Part shown: piece by piece, positions 1 through 8,071 of the stretch
Layout of the letters: every line of letters starts with the position of its first letter
How positions within the stretch are numbered: the stretch's first letter is position 1
Assembly: GCA_025353305.1 (NCBI GenBank)
Contig: JANXQX010000061.1
Span: 1 to 23,477 of the forward strand
Reading direction: 5' to 3'
Origin: Holophagaceae bacterium
Lineage (GTDB): Bacteria; Acidobacteriota; Holophagae; Holophagales; Holophagaceae
DNA: 23,477 nucleotides
Position numbers and translations under genes: made by a program
Notes under the pieces: generated by a model
The model's database searches: none
The model's input: the letters and a program-made list of their open reading frames with translations, nothing else
Told to the model about the DNA's origin: nothing

Positions 1-4
1 TTTT

Positions 5-92
5 TGGCGGAGAGAGAGGGATTCGAACCCCCGGTAAGTTGCCCTACGTCTGATTTCGAGTCAGGTGCCTTCAACCGCTCGGCCATCTCTCC
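5..92 (-). tRNA. tRNA-Ser (anticodon CGA)
   Basis: On the minus strand the sequence folds as an 88-nt class II tRNA with the 3' CCA encoded (positions 7-5). The acceptor arms GGAGAGA (92-86) and TCTCTCC pair fully and the discriminator base is G. The T-loop TTCGAAT is flanked by a five-pair stem. A long variable arm, typical of serine tRNAs, lies between the anticodon and T arms. The anticodon loop CTCGAAA covers 60-54, which places anticodon CGA at 58-56, reading UCG codons. The outermost anticodon-stem pair is a C-A mismatch. The gene lies 16 nt downstream of tadA on the same strand, so the two may share a transcript. Confidence 0.96.
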
Positions 93-108
93 AGGACCAT
101 CCAGATTA

Positions 109-570
109 TCAGGATTGGCTGCGCTTGGCTTTGAAGAAGGCTTGGAGCTGGGCTCGGCATTCGGGTTCCAGCAGGCCGCTTTGGAACTCGATGGTGTGAT
201 TGAGCCGGGCGCTTTCCAGAGCCGGGAGGAGGTTGCTCACACCTACTTTGGGATCGCTGGCGCCGTAGATCACGCGGGCCACGCGGGCGTGGATCAGGGC
301 GCCGAAACACATCAGGCAGGGTTCCAGGGTGACGTAGAGCGTGGCGCCACCCAGACGGTAATTGCGCAGGTAGCCCGCGGCGTCGCGCAGGGCCTGGATT
401 TCCGCATGGGCAGAGGGATCATTCAGGGACAGCGGGCTATTGTGGCCCCGGCCCGCGGCCTGGCCTTCCACCACAAGAATGGCGCCAATGGGGACTTCAT
501 CCATGCGGGCCGCCAGTTCCGCTTCGTCCAGCGCGAGCCGCATGAAATAGAGATCATCGCTGGACCACAT
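109..570 (-). CDS. tadA: tRNA adenosine(34) deaminase TadA
   Basis: This enzyme deaminates A34 to inosine in tRNA-Arg(ACG) in the cytoplasm. The cytidine/deoxycytidylate deaminase fold shows its zinc-site signatures: an HAE triplet (His ligand and catalytic Glu, residues 55-57 from the chosen start) and PCLMC (two Cys ligands, about residues 85-88). The N-terminal stretch with FMRLALDEA and the later VPIGAILV also match TadA. The frame is open back to an ATG at 618. The ATG at 570 puts the family's first conserved helix about 7 residues in, as usual for TadA. Neither start has a good Shine-Dalgarno sequence, so the start is uncertain by 16 codons. The protein is 153 aa from 570, normal for the family. 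It is followed by tRNA-Ser and transcribed divergently from carA. Confidence 0.93.
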   Translation of the reverse strand: MWSSDDLYFMRLALDEAELAARMDEVPIGAILVVEGQAAGRGHNSPLSLNDPSAHAEIQALRDAAGYLRNYRLGGATLYVTLEPCLMCFGALIHARVARVIYGASDPKVGVSNLLPALESARLNHTIEFQSGLLEPECRAQLQAFFKAKRSQS

Positions 571-639
571 GGATCCATTGTGGCGAGCTAAGCCGTTGCG
601 ACAATACAACTTTGTCATCGAGATGGTGGACCGGCATAA

Positions 640-690
640 GGCGCTGTAACGAACCAGCCAGAAAAATGCTGGCCTTTTCGTAACAGCGCC
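640..690. repeat. Long imperfect inverted repeat between tadA and carA
   Basis: The outer arms are 640-653 (GGCGCTGTAACGAA) and 677-690 (TTCGTAACAGCGCC), which pair at 13 of 14 positions. Inside them CCAGC (654-658) pairs with GCTGG (668-672) around a 9-nt loop, leaving a 4-nt bulge (673-676). There is no T-run on either side, so it does not look like an intrinsic terminator. It lies in the divergent promoter region. It could be a DNA operator or a structured 5' RNA element of either gene; the sequence does not decide which. Confidence 0.6.
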
Positions 691-732
691 AAACGTTGTT
701 CAAGGGGAAACGACTATTCTCTCGCATCTGTG

Positions 733-879
733 ATGAATAAAACAGTATATTTTTGCATAATTTTCATCGCTATACTCTATCAGGTTCCCCAAGAACCAAT
801 TCCATCACAGCCCTGCGGTGCTCAAGCATTGGCGGGGTTTTTTCAGGGGGAAAGCCATGCGGGCCCATCTGATCCTTAA
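733..879 (+). CDS. Possible 48-codon leader ORF spanning the carA attenuator-like hairpin
   Basis: An ATG at 733 (GTG at 730 in the same frame) opens a 48-codon frame that ends at TAA 877-879, 23 nt inside carA in another frame. Its first half is T-rich and encodes a hydrophobic stretch (residues 5-16, with Tyr, Phe, Ile and Leu). Its second half runs through the hairpin and T-run at 811-843. This geometry is like the E. coli pyrBI leader, where an ORF crosses an intrinsic terminator next to the structural gene. There is no Shine-Dalgarno sequence at normal spacing (AAGGGGAAA at 702-709 is too far), so translation is doubtful. The frame may be open by chance. Confidence 0.25.
   Translation: MNKTVYFCIIFIAILYQVPQEPIPSQPCGAQALAGFFQGESHAGPSDP
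811..843 (+). terminator. Attenuator-like hairpin with T-run in the carA leader
   Basis: CCC (811-813) pairs with GGG (834-836), and CGGTGC (816-821) pairs with GCATTG (826-831) including two G-U pairs, around a TCAA loop with a 2x2 internal loop. One G and six T follow (838-843). That is the form of an intrinsic terminator, only 13 nt before the carA ATG. CCCTG (811-815) can instead pair with CAGGG (844-848), which overlaps the carA ribosome site. The structure could therefore act on termination or on translation. It was inferred by eye, without a folding energy. Confidence 0.45.
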
Positions 880-1939
880 GGACGGCGCGGTATTCAGGGG
901 CCGCGCGCCATTGGGCTTCGGTGGAGGCGGCGAGGTGGTCTTCACTACGGCCATGGCGGGCTATCAGGAGATCCTTACGGATCCCAGCTTCGCCGGCCAG
1001 CTTGTGACCATGACCTTTCCGGAGCAGGGCATCTACGGCATCCATCCAGGCCTGCAGGAGTCATCAAAACCATGGGCTACGGGGATGCTCTGCCGCAGGG
1101 TGTCGGGCACGCCGGATCACGCGCTTTCAGAGAGCGACCTCGGGGGTTGGCTCAAGCGGCACCGCATTCCTTTGATGACCGAATTGGATACCCGCGCGCT
1201 AACACAGCACATCAGGGACACGGGCTCGCAACCGGCGATTATTTGGACCGAAGCCGATGGCAGCCTGGAAGTAGGGCAGGCCAGGGCTGTGGTGCTTCCC
1301 GGCATGATCGGCCAGGCTCTCTGTTCCGCGGTGAGTTGCAGGGACCGCTATGAAATCGCCAACGAGGATGCGAAATTCCGAGTGTCCGTGCTGGATGGGG
1401 GCATCAAGGATTCCATTCTGAAGCTGCTACGACTGGCTGGTCTCCATCTGGAAGTATTCCCGTGGGATACGCCAGCCTCGGAACTGCTGGCGCCGCGTTT
1501 TCACGGAGTGTTCCTGAGCAACGGACCTGGTGATCCTGCCGCCCTGCCGGGCATGCAGGCCGAAGTCGCCAAGCTCATCGGCCAACGGCCCATTTTCGGG
1601 ATCTGCCTCGGACATCAACTGCTCGGGCATGCCTTCGGCGGGTCCACCTTCAAGCTGAAATTCGGGCATCGTGGCGCCAACCAGCCCGTGCGCGATTTGA
1701 CTACGGGCCGCGTGGAGATCACCGCCCAGAACCACGGCTTCGCGGTGGACGACGAGAGCCTGCCCTCGGAAATCGAAGTGACGCACCGGCACCTGAGCGA
1801 TGACACGATTGAGGGTTTAAGGCACAAGACGCTACCGATCTTCTCGCTGCAACATCATCCCGAGGCGAGCCCGGGGCCTCACGATGCGCGAGGAGCCTTC
1901 GGGCGTTTCATCCAGTTGATGGAGGCCCACCATGCCTAG
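857..1939 (+). CDS. carA: Carbamoyl-phosphate synthase small (glutaminase) subunit
   Basis: CarA hydrolyses glutamine and channels ammonia to CarB to make carbamoyl phosphate for pyrimidines and arginine. The 360-aa protein has the N-terminal CarA-specific domain (about 1-150) and a class I glutamine amidotransferase domain (about 175-355). The nucleophile Cys250 sits in the GICLGHQ elbow, and His334 and Glu336 in HHPE complete the triad. The frame is open to an ATG at 818, but ATG 857 follows AGGGGG with a 6-nt spacer and matches the family N-terminus. The stop overlaps the carB start by 8 nt, indicating translational coupling. A hairpin with a T-run lies just upstream and may regulate the operon. 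The length is slightly below the roughly 380 aa of E. coli CarA. Confidence 0.97.
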   Translation: MRAHLILKDGAVFRGRAPLGFGGGGEVVFTTAMAGYQEILTDPSFAGQLVTMTFPEQGIYGIHPGLQESSKPWATGMLCRRVSGTPDHALSESDLGGWLKRHRIPLMTELDTRALTQHIRDTGSQPAIIWTEADGSLEVGQARAVVLPGMIGQALCSAVSCRDRYEIANEDAKFRVSVLDGGIKDSILKLLRLAGLHLEVFPWDTPASELLAPRFHGVFLSNGPGDPAALPGMQAEVAKLIGQRPIFGICLGHQLLGHAFGGSTFKLKFGHRGANQPVRDLTTGRVEITAQNHGFAVDDESLPSEIEVTHRHLSDDTIEGLRHKTLPIFSLQHHPEASPGPHDARGAFGRFIQLMEAHHA

Positions 1940-4900
1940 GCGCACGGACATCCAATCGGTGCTGGTCCTCGGCAGCGGCCCCATCCAGATCGGGCAGGCA
2001 TGCGAGTTCGACTATTCGGGAACCCAGGCGCTAAAGGCCCTTCGGGAGGAAGGCATCCGCACGATCCTGCTGAATTCCAATCCCGCGAGCATCATGACCG
2101 ACCCGTCGCGGGCGGACGCGACCTACATCGAGCCGCTCACCCTGAAGGTGCTCGAAAAAATCATCCAGACGGAAAAACCGGATGCGATCCTTCCAACGGT
2201 GGGCGGCCAGACGGCGTTGAACCTGGCCATGGAAGCTCACCAAAGTGGCGTTCTTGAGAAGTACGGAGTGAAGCTGATCGGGGCCCAGCCCGCGGCCATC
2301 GAGCGTGGCGAGGACCGGAAAGTCTTCAAGGCTCTGATGGATGAATTGGGCCTGGAGACTTGCCGCGGGGGTTTCGCCAACACCATGGAGGAGGCCCGGG
2401 AGCTGCTGCAAGGGACCGGGTTCCCGGCGATCATCCGGCCTTCCTTCACACTGGGTGGCAGCGGTGGAGGCATCGCCTACAACATCGAGGAGTTCGAGAC
2501 CATCTGCCAGCGCGGGTTGGATTTGTCACCGACGAGGCAATTGCTGATCGAGGAAAGCATCCTGGGATGGAAGGAATTTGAACTGGAAGTGGTGCGTGAC
2601 CTGGACGATAACGTCGAGGTCATCTGTTCCATTGAAAACCTCGATCCCATGGGCATCCACACCGGGGACAGCATCACGGTGGCACCGGCACTCACGCTCA
2701 CCGATCCCGAGTACCAGCGCATGCGCAACGCGGCCATCGCAGTCATCCGGGGCGTCGGTGTGGAAACTGGGGGATCCAACATCCAGTTCGCGCTGAATCC
2801 TGAAGATGCCCGCATCATCGTCATCGAAATGAATCCACGGGTCTCGCGCAGTTCAGCGCTGGCCTCGAAAGCCACCGGGTTTCCCATTGCCTGGGTGGCG
2901 ACGAAACTCGCGCTGGGCTACCGGCTCTGGGAGCTGCCTAATGTCATCACGGGCCGCACCAAGGCGGCCTTTGAGCCTGTGCTGGATTACATCGTCATCA
3001 AGATTCCGCGCTTCACATTCGAGAAATTCCCACAGGCCCAAAAGGTGCTGGGCACGCAGATGAAAAGCGTGGGCGAAGTCATGGCCATCGGCCGCACGTT
3101 TCAGGAGGCGCTGCAAAAAGGCTTGCGCTCCCTTGAAGAAGGCCACCAGGGACTCAGCGGCGCCTTGGAAGGGAAGCTTGATCTGGCGAGGCTTCGCGAG
3201 CACCTGCTCATTCCAGGGCCTGAGCGGATCTTCTGGCTCTATCACGCATTGAAGGCTGGACATGGCGTAGAAGAATTGCATCGCCTGACGAAGATCACCG
3301 AGTGGTTCCTGCGGGAGATGGAAGAGATCGTGATTCTTGAAGGCCGTCTTCGGGGTTTCGGCCTGGATCGCCTGCCGGGAGAACTGCTGGAGAAGGCCAA
3401 GCGTTCGGGATTCAGCGATGGCCAGATCGCGGCCTGTTGCGGCGGCGTGGATACCCAGGTGAAGGCCCGGCGCCACGACCTTGGCATCCATCCGGTCTTC
3501 AAGCGTGTGGACACCTGCGCCGGGGAATTCGAAGCGGAAACTCCCTACCTGTATTCCACCTGGGAGTATGGCCAGGAGGCTGGAGACGGGGGCGATGAGG
3601 CACCGCCATCGGCGCGCAAAAAGGCCATCGTGCTGGGCAGCGGACCCAACCGTATCGGCCAGGGCGTGGAATTCGATTGCTGCTGCGTGCAGGCCGTAGA
3701 GGCGATTCGTGCTGCCGGGGTGGAAGCCATCCTCATCAATTGCAATCCCGAAACCGTCAGCACGGATTTCGATACATCGGACCGTCTCTACTTCGAACCG
3801 CTCACCCATGAACACGTCAAGGCCATCGTGCGCCGGGAAGCGCAAAATGGTGATCTGCTGGGCGTCTTCACCCAATTCGGCGGCCAAACACCATTGAAGC
3901 TGTCGGGTCGCCTGCACGCGGAAGGCGTGCGGCTGCTCGGGACCTCGCACCAGACGATCATGGACGCCGAGGACCGCGAACGCTTCGGCCATGTGCTTTC
4001 GCGTCTAGATATTCCGGTGGCGAAATGGGGGATGGCTTCCAGTTTCGATCAGGCCCGCACCGTGGCGCATCAAATCGGATATCCGGTCATGGTACGGCCC
4101 AGCTTCGTGCTTGGTGGCCGTGCGATGGCCGTGGTTTTCGATGACGAAGGACTTTCCAAGTACATGCGCGAAGCCACGGCTGTGAACGAGGACCAGCCGG
4201 TGCTGCTGGATCGCTACCTGGATGGCGCACAGGAATTGGACGTGGATCTGGTCTGCGATGGCAAGGATGTTTTCATTGCCGGGGTCATGGCCCACATCGA
4301 AGAAGCGGGCATCCACAGTGGCGACAGTTTCGCGGTGTTCCCACCGATGGGCATCGACGAATCTGTGCTCGAAACTGTGCGGTCGCAAAGCCGGAAACTG
4401 GCCCTGGAACTGGGTGTGCAAGGCCTCATGAATCTGCAATGGGCCATCAAGGAGGGCATAGCCTACTGCCTGGAAGCCAATCCAAGGGCCAGCCGCACGG
4501 TGCCCTTCATCAGCAAGGCCACGGGTGTGAATTGGGCGGGTGTGGCCGCGCGCATCGGCCTGGGGCAGTCCCTGTCCGAGCAGAAGATCGGTGATGGCAA
4601 AGCTCTGGCGGTGGCCGTGAAGGGCGTTGTGTTTCCCTTTGCAAAATTCCCCGGAGTGGATCCGGTGCTTGGCCCCGAAATGAAATCTACGGGCGAGGTC
4701 ATGGGCATCGGCGATACCTTCGGCGAAGCCTACGCGAAAGCGCTGATCTCCGCGGGCGTGCCTCTGCCGCTTTCGGGCACTGTGTTCCTCAGTGTCAACG
4801 ACCACGACAAGCCCAAACTTTCAGGACTGGCGAAGAAGCTCACCGCCCTTGGCTTTTCGCTCTGTGCCACCGAGGGCACCGCACGCCACCTTGAGAGCAG

Positions 4901-5168
4901 GGACGGCCTCAAAGTGCGCCACATATTCAAGGTGAACGAGGGCCGTCCCCACGCCGTGGACCTCCTTAAAAACGGCGAGATCGATTGGGTCATCAACACG
5001 CCCTTGGGCCGGGAGGCCTACTTTGACGAAGGCGCCATCCGCAAAGAATCCTTGAGGCTGAAAATCCCCTGCCTGACCAATCTCAATGCCGCATTGGCCG
5101 CCTGCGAAGCCGTGGAGACCTTGCGCGGGGATACACGGGTACGAACGCTTCAGTGGTTGGGGAATTGA
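1932..5168 (+). CDS. carB: Carbamoyl-phosphate synthase large subunit
   Basis: CarB uses two ATP, bicarbonate and ammonia to build carbamoyl phosphate in the cytoplasm. The 1078-aa length is normal. The order is an N-terminal ATP-grasp half (residues 1 to about 400, starting with the nucleotide-binding GSGPIQIGQ), an oligomerisation region (about 405-550), a C-terminal ATP-grasp half (from about 562, repeating GSGPNRIGQ), and a C-terminal MGS-like allosteric domain (about 940-1078) that binds effectors in relatives. The two halves show the expected internal duplication. A short Gly/Glu/Pro-rich linker (about 545-560) joins them. The gene begins 8 nt before carA ends. After its stop, 5169-5285 holds no gene, only a weak GTGAC/GTCAC hairpin at 5211-5224 without a T-run. 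Confidence 0.98.
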   Translation: MPRRTDIQSVLVLGSGPIQIGQACEFDYSGTQALKALREEGIRTILLNSNPASIMTDPSRADATYIEPLTLKVLEKIIQTEKPDAILPTVGGQTALNLAMEAHQSGVLEKYGVKLIGAQPAAIERGEDRKVFKALMDELGLETCRGGFANTMEEARELLQGTGFPAIIRPSFTLGGSGGGIAYNIEEFETICQRGLDLSPTRQLLIEESILGWKEFELEVVRDLDDNVEVICSIENLDPMGIHTGDSITVAPALTLTDPEYQRMRNAAIAVIRGVGVETGGSNIQFALNPEDARIIVIEMNPRVSRSSALASKATGFPIAWVATKLALGYRLWELPNVITGRTKAAFEPVLDYIVIKIPRFTFEKFPQAQKVLGTQMKSVGEVMAIGRTFQEALQKGLRSLEEGHQGLSGALEGKLDLARLREHLLIPGPERIFWLYHALKAGHGVEELHRLTKITEWFLREMEEIVILEGRLRGFGLDRLPGELLEKAKRSGFSDGQIAACCGGVDTQVKARRHDLGIHPVFKRVDTCAGEFEAETPYLYSTWEYGQEAGDGGDEAPPSARKKAIVLGSGPNRIGQGVEFDCCCVQAVEAIRAAGVEAILINCNPETVSTDFDTSDRLYFEPLTHEHVKAIVRREAQNGDLLGVFTQFGGQTPLKLSGRLHAEGVRLLGTSHQTIMDAEDRERFGHVLSRLDIPVAKWGMASSFDQARTVAHQIGYPVMVRPSFVLGGRAMAVVFDDEGLSKYMREATAVNEDQPVLLDRYLDGAQELDVDLVCDGKDVFIAGVMAHIEEAGIHSGDSFAVFPPMGIDESVLETVRSQSRKLALELGVQGLMNLQWAIKEGIAYCLEANPRASRTVPFISKATGVNWAGVAARIGLGQSLSEQKIGDGKALAVAVKGVVFPFAKFPGVDPVLGPEMKSTGEVMGIGDTFGEAYAKALISAGVPLPLSGTVFLSVNDHDKPKLSGLAKKLTALGFSLCATEGTARHLESRDGLKVRHIFKVNEGRPHAVDLLKNGEIDWVINTPLGREAYFDEGAIRKESLRLKIPCLTNLNAALAACEAVETLRGDTRVRTLQWLGN

Positions 5169-5285
5169 TCCGCCTGAAAGCTGGTTTGATTTTCAACCCC
5201 CGCCATGGCCGTGACCACAGTCACCCCTCCCATCTCATAGAGTTTCTTCATGGCGGCCATTACTTCAGGCCGCATGGAGATGACC

Positions 5286-6734
5286 ATGGAAAGCCTGCTC
5301 GTTGGCCTTGATCCCCAGAGTCTCTGGGACTACTTTTCCGAGCTTTCGAGGATTCCCCGCGGATCCAAGAATGAAGCGGCGGCTGCCGAATGGGTGGCCG
5401 AGCAGGGGCGAAAGCTTGGCTGCGAGGTAGAACGCGATGCGGTGGGCAACGTGCTCATCCGCAAGAATGCAACGCCTGGCCGGGAAGGCCGCCCCGTGAC
5501 CTGCCTTCAGGCCCATGTGGACATGGTTTGCGAGAAGAATGAAGGCACTTCCCACGACTTCACCCGTGATCCCATCCAACTGCTGCGGGACGGGGATCTG
5601 CTGCGGGCCAACGGCACCACCCTGGGCGCGGACAATGGCATCGGTGTATGCGCGGCCCTGGCGGTGTTGGCGGGCCAGGACATCCAGCATGGACCCCTCG
5701 AAGTGATCGTGACCATCGATGAGGAAACGGGCCTCACCGGCGCCAACGGCATCCAGCCGGGTTGGCTGAAAGCCAAGTACCTGCTCAACCTCGACAGCGA
5801 GGAAGAAGGCTTCCTGACCATCGGCTGCGCCGGCGGGGTGGACACCATTGCTACACGCAAGCTGGACATGGGCCTTCCGAAAACGGGTACCCATCCCTAT
5901 CGCTTGAAGGTGTTCGGGCTCAAAGGCGGGCACTCCGGCATCGACATCCATGCCGGCCGGGGCAATGCCATCCGGCTTCTGGCGCAAGTGCTCAAGTCCA
6001 TGCAACCAGGAATCGACTTCCAGCTGGCCTCCATCAAGGGCGGCAACAAGCGCAACGCGATTCCCCGGGAGGCGTCTGCCTTCCTGTTCATGGACCCGGC
6101 AGAGGAGGCGTCTTTCAAGGTCGAATTGGCCCGACATGAGGCTCACTGGAAAACCGCCTATGGAGCTTTTGATCCTGGTCTCGCCTTCGCTCTGGAGCCC
6201 AGCCTGGCCGAACAGGTCATGTCCACTCCGGATGCCACTGCGATCATCAATCTTCTGCTGGCCTTGCCGCATGGCGTCGAGGCCATGAGCCCCAGCATCG
6301 TGGGGCTGGTGCAGACCTCCACCAACCTGGGCGTGATCGACCTTTCCGATGGGTCCGTGGAAGTGAACCTCCTCACGCGCAGTTCGATAGATGCTTCCAA
6401 GCTCGCCCTCACCGAACGGATCGCCGCGATCTGCGCTTTGGCGGGCTTCGAGTCCCACCTCTCCGGTGGCTACCCTGGCTGGAAGCCCGAGCCAAAGGCT
6501 TCTCTTGTGCAGCTCGTCAATGATGCGAATCAACAGGTCTTCGGCAAGGCGCTCGACATCGTGGCCATCCACGCCGGGCTGGAGTGCGGCCTTATCGGCG
6601 AGAAATATCCCGAAATGGAAATGGTCTCCTTCGGCCCCAACATGTGGGACGTCCACACTCCCGATGAACACGTGAGCATTCCTTCCGTAGGTGCCTTTTG
6701 GAAACTGCTGGTCGCAGTGCTCGAAAAGGTCTGA
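5286..6734 (+). CDS. pepD: Cytosolic aminoacyl-histidine dipeptidase (PepD-like, M20C)
   Basis: This is a dizinc peptidase of family M20 that cleaves unblocked dipeptides such as Xaa-His in the cytoplasm. Visible signatures include QAHVDMV (metal His77 and Asp79), the LGADNGIG bridging Asp116, DEETGLTG with Glu146/Glu147, and an Asp near 170 in LNLDSEEEG. The C-terminal IHAGLECG and the His of the HTPDEHVSIPS segment also match. The length is 482 aa, close to E. coli PepD (485). The frame extends to an ATG at 5250. I chose 5286 because GGAG at 5276-5279 lies 6 nt before it and the protein then begins like its relatives. It is probably a housekeeping gene for peptide turnover. Confidence 0.94.
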   Translation: MESLLVGLDPQSLWDYFSELSRIPRGSKNEAAAAEWVAEQGRKLGCEVERDAVGNVLIRKNATPGREGRPVTCLQAHVDMVCEKNEGTSHDFTRDPIQLLRDGDLLRANGTTLGADNGIGVCAALAVLAGQDIQHGPLEVIVTIDEETGLTGANGIQPGWLKAKYLLNLDSEEEGFLTIGCAGGVDTIATRKLDMGLPKTGTHPYRLKVFGLKGGHSGIDIHAGRGNAIRLLAQVLKSMQPGIDFQLASIKGGNKRNAIPREASAFLFMDPAEEASFKVELARHEAHWKTAYGAFDPGLAFALEPSLAEQVMSTPDATAIINLLLALPHGVEAMSPSIVGLVQTSTNLGVIDLSDGSVEVNLLTRSSIDASKLALTERIAAICALAGFESHLSGGYPGWKPEPKASLVQLVNDANQQVFGKALDIVAIHAGLECGLIGEKYPEMEMVSFGPNMWDVHTPDEHVSIPSVGAFWKLLVAVLEKV

Positions 6735-6811
6735 CCCAGGAATTTCCTGACATTGTTGAATCAGTTGCATGCCTTCGCCTAGCTGAGTGATCCTGTCACC
6801 AGGGAGCACTA

Positions 6812-7219
6812 ATGAACCGCAGCCTTGACGAGCGCATCAAGTCATTCCTGGCCACTGGCCCCTATGCGGTGGTCGGCGCCAGCGCGAACCGCGACAAGTA
6901 CGGCAACAAGGTGTTGCGGGCCTATCAGCAGCACCGGATGGAGGTCTATCCCATCAACCCCCGGGCCACGGAAATCGAGGGGCTGAAGGCCTATGCGAAC
7001 CTTGCTGAAGTGCCAGTCAAACTGCGGGCGATTTCCGTCATCACGCCACCAGCCATCACGGAGCACATGGTGGAAGCCGCAGCCGCCGCTGGCGTCCAGA
7101 TGGTGTGGATGCAGCCGGGCGCGGAAAGCCATGAAGCCATCCGGAAGGCCGAGGCTCTGGGGATGGAAGTCATCGCCGGTGGCCCCTGTTTCCTGGTGCT
7201 GGCGCACTACAGGGAGTGA
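6812..7219 (+). CDS. CoA-binding protein, YccU family
   Basis: A 135-aa single-domain protein with a Rossmann-like CoA-binding fold. The first strand and glycine turn (YAVVGASANRDKYGN, residues 18-32) bind the nucleotide in relatives. YPINPRA (about 48-54) and a PGAESHEA segment near residues 105-112 are also typical. The fold resembles the CoA-binding half of succinyl-CoA synthetase alpha, but there is no catalytic phospho-His domain. The cellular role of this family is not established. AGGGAG lies just before the ATG. It follows pepD after 77 nt on the same strand. Confidence 0.85.
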   Translation: MNRSLDERIKSFLATGPYAVVGASANRDKYGNKVLRAYQQHRMEVYPINPRATEIEGLKAYANLAEVPVKLRAISVITPPAITEHMVEAAAAAGVQMVWMQPGAESHEAIRKAEALGMEVIAGGPCFLVLAHYRE

Positions 7220-7242
7220 GGCAATAGGACCGAGGCATGAGG

Positions 7243-7261
7243 AGTGCGCCTGCGGCGCACT
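7243..7261. repeat. Perfect 8-bp hairpin between convergent genes
   Basis: AGTGCGCC (7243-7250), loop TGC, and GGCGCACT (7254-7261) form a perfect stem in the 99-nt gap between two convergent genes. It has no clear T-run on either strand, so it is only a candidate bidirectional transcription end or mRNA 3' stabiliser. Confidence 0.45.
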
Positions 7262-7318
7262 AGCTGATGCGGCCTATGGCTGCCACCTTATTGAACCTCA
7301 CTACCTCGCACCTCACAC

Positions 7319-7918
7319 CTATCCGGCGCCACCCATCCAGACGAATGTCTTGAAGGCTGCCCAGCCTACCACCGCACCGAAGGGGAGATCCACGATGTAG
7401 TGCTGCTTGGTGAACAGGCAGGAGATGGCGATGAGCACTGGGAACGCAAAGGCCACGGGGCCCAGGCTCGCCTTGGCATGAAACGCGGTGAGCACGGCCA
7501 CGGACACGTGCATGCTGGGAAAACAGTTAGAGGGCGCGTCGAATTTCTGCACAAAGCGCAGGAATTTCTTCGAAAGACCATCGCCTTGGGATAGGTCCCG
7601 CCAGCGCTCTGGCGTTTCGACCGGAAAGAGCAGGAAGAAAGCCATCTGCATTCCCAACAGTATGAAAAAGCTCATGGCCAGATGATTGAAGTGCCTAGGC
7701 GAGCCCACCACCCAATTCAGATAGACGATGGCCGGGTAGTAGAGAAAGCTGTAGACCCAGGCCCAGACTGGCCAGAAGGGGATCAGGTCGTCCACCTTGG
7801 TGCTGAACTGGAGTACGGGGCGCAGGCGCTGGCGCTGACACCAGAAGTAGAACTGGTAGACCCCGAAGATGAGAAAAAGGGTCATGAACAGGTGGATCAG
7901 GTAGTCGCTGGTATGCAT
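7319..7918 (-). CDS. PAP2-family membrane phosphatase
   Basis: A 199-aa polytopic inner-membrane protein with about five to six hydrophobic helices. The PAP2 signature appears as FPSMH (residues 133-137, motif C2) and a motif C3-like TKQHYIVDLP (170-179), giving the phospho-accepting His173 and supporting Asp177. The motif C1 lysine/arginine set is not obvious. This points to the inositol-phosphotransferase-like (AUR1-type) branch of PAP2 rather than a canonical lipid phosphatase. The likely substrate is a lipid phosphate or pyrophosphate, inferred from the family only. The gene is transcribed alone, convergent with the CoA-binding gene and divergent from the FabD-like gene. Confidence 0.8.
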   Translation of the reverse strand: MHTSDYLIHLFMTLFLIFGVYQFYFWCQRQRLRPVLQFSTKVDDLIPFWPVWAWVYSFLYYPAIVYLNWVVGSPRHFNHLAMSFFILLGMQMAFFLLFPVETPERWRDLSQGDGLSKKFLRFVQKFDAPSNCFPSMHVSVAVLTAFHAKASLGPVAFAFPVLIAISCLFTKQHYIVDLPFGAVVGWAAFKTFVWMGGAG

Positions 7919-7997
7919 TCTGATGGCTCTCCATGCGCCACTAGAGACTCTCGGGCCCCCGGGTCTTTGAGTCTATTTCAAAAGGCGCTATGGCTGA

Positions 7998-8034
7998 GTC
8001 GTTTTGGTAAACGCAGCCACTGCGACAAAATGAC
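7998..8034. repeat. Inverted repeat upstream of the FabD-like gene
   Basis: GTCGTTTTG (7998-8006) pairs with CAAAATGAC (8026-8034), allowing one G-U. CGCAG (8012-8016) pairs with CTGCG (8020-8024) around a CCA loop, with a 5-nt versus 1-nt internal bulge between the two stems. It lies in the divergent region between the PAP2 gene and the FabD-like gene and just before an AGGAG at 8043-8047. It may be an operator or a 5' RNA structure. Confidence 0.4.
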
Positions 8035-8053
8035 TTCAGTCCAGGAGATTTTC

Positions 8054-8071
8054 ATGAACGTGCTTTCTTGA
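8054..8071 (+). CDS. Five-codon micro-ORF overlapping the FabD-like start
   Basis: AGGAG (8043-8047) sits 6 nt before an ATG at 8054, but that frame ends after five codons (M-N-V-L-S) at TGA 8069-8071. The stop overlaps the TTG start of the next gene as TTGA. It could be a coupling micro-ORF that delivers ribosomes to the TTG. Alternatively it is the true start of the acyltransferase, separated by a frameshift or a base-call error. Confidence 0.3.
   Translation: MNVLS

Noticed and set aside
2853..3992. 379-codon minus-strand frame inside carB
   Set aside because: It mirrors strong CarB coding sequence and shows no domain or ribosome site.
4005..4805. 266-codon minus-strand frame inside carB
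   Set aside because: Same reason: a shadow of the second ATP-grasp half.
5211..5224. Terminator after carB
   Set aside because: The GTGAC/GTCAC stem has only 5 bp and no T-run.
6362..6373. GAACCTCC within pepD as another copy of the leader block
   Set aside because: It is inside a coding frame with no adjacent AAGGAGG-ATG, so it is a chance match.
5265..6809. Long open frame (514 codons) on the minus strand opposite pepD
   Set aside because: pepD has full family motifs and a ribosome site. The antisense frame has no recognisable domain and is a GC-bias shadow.
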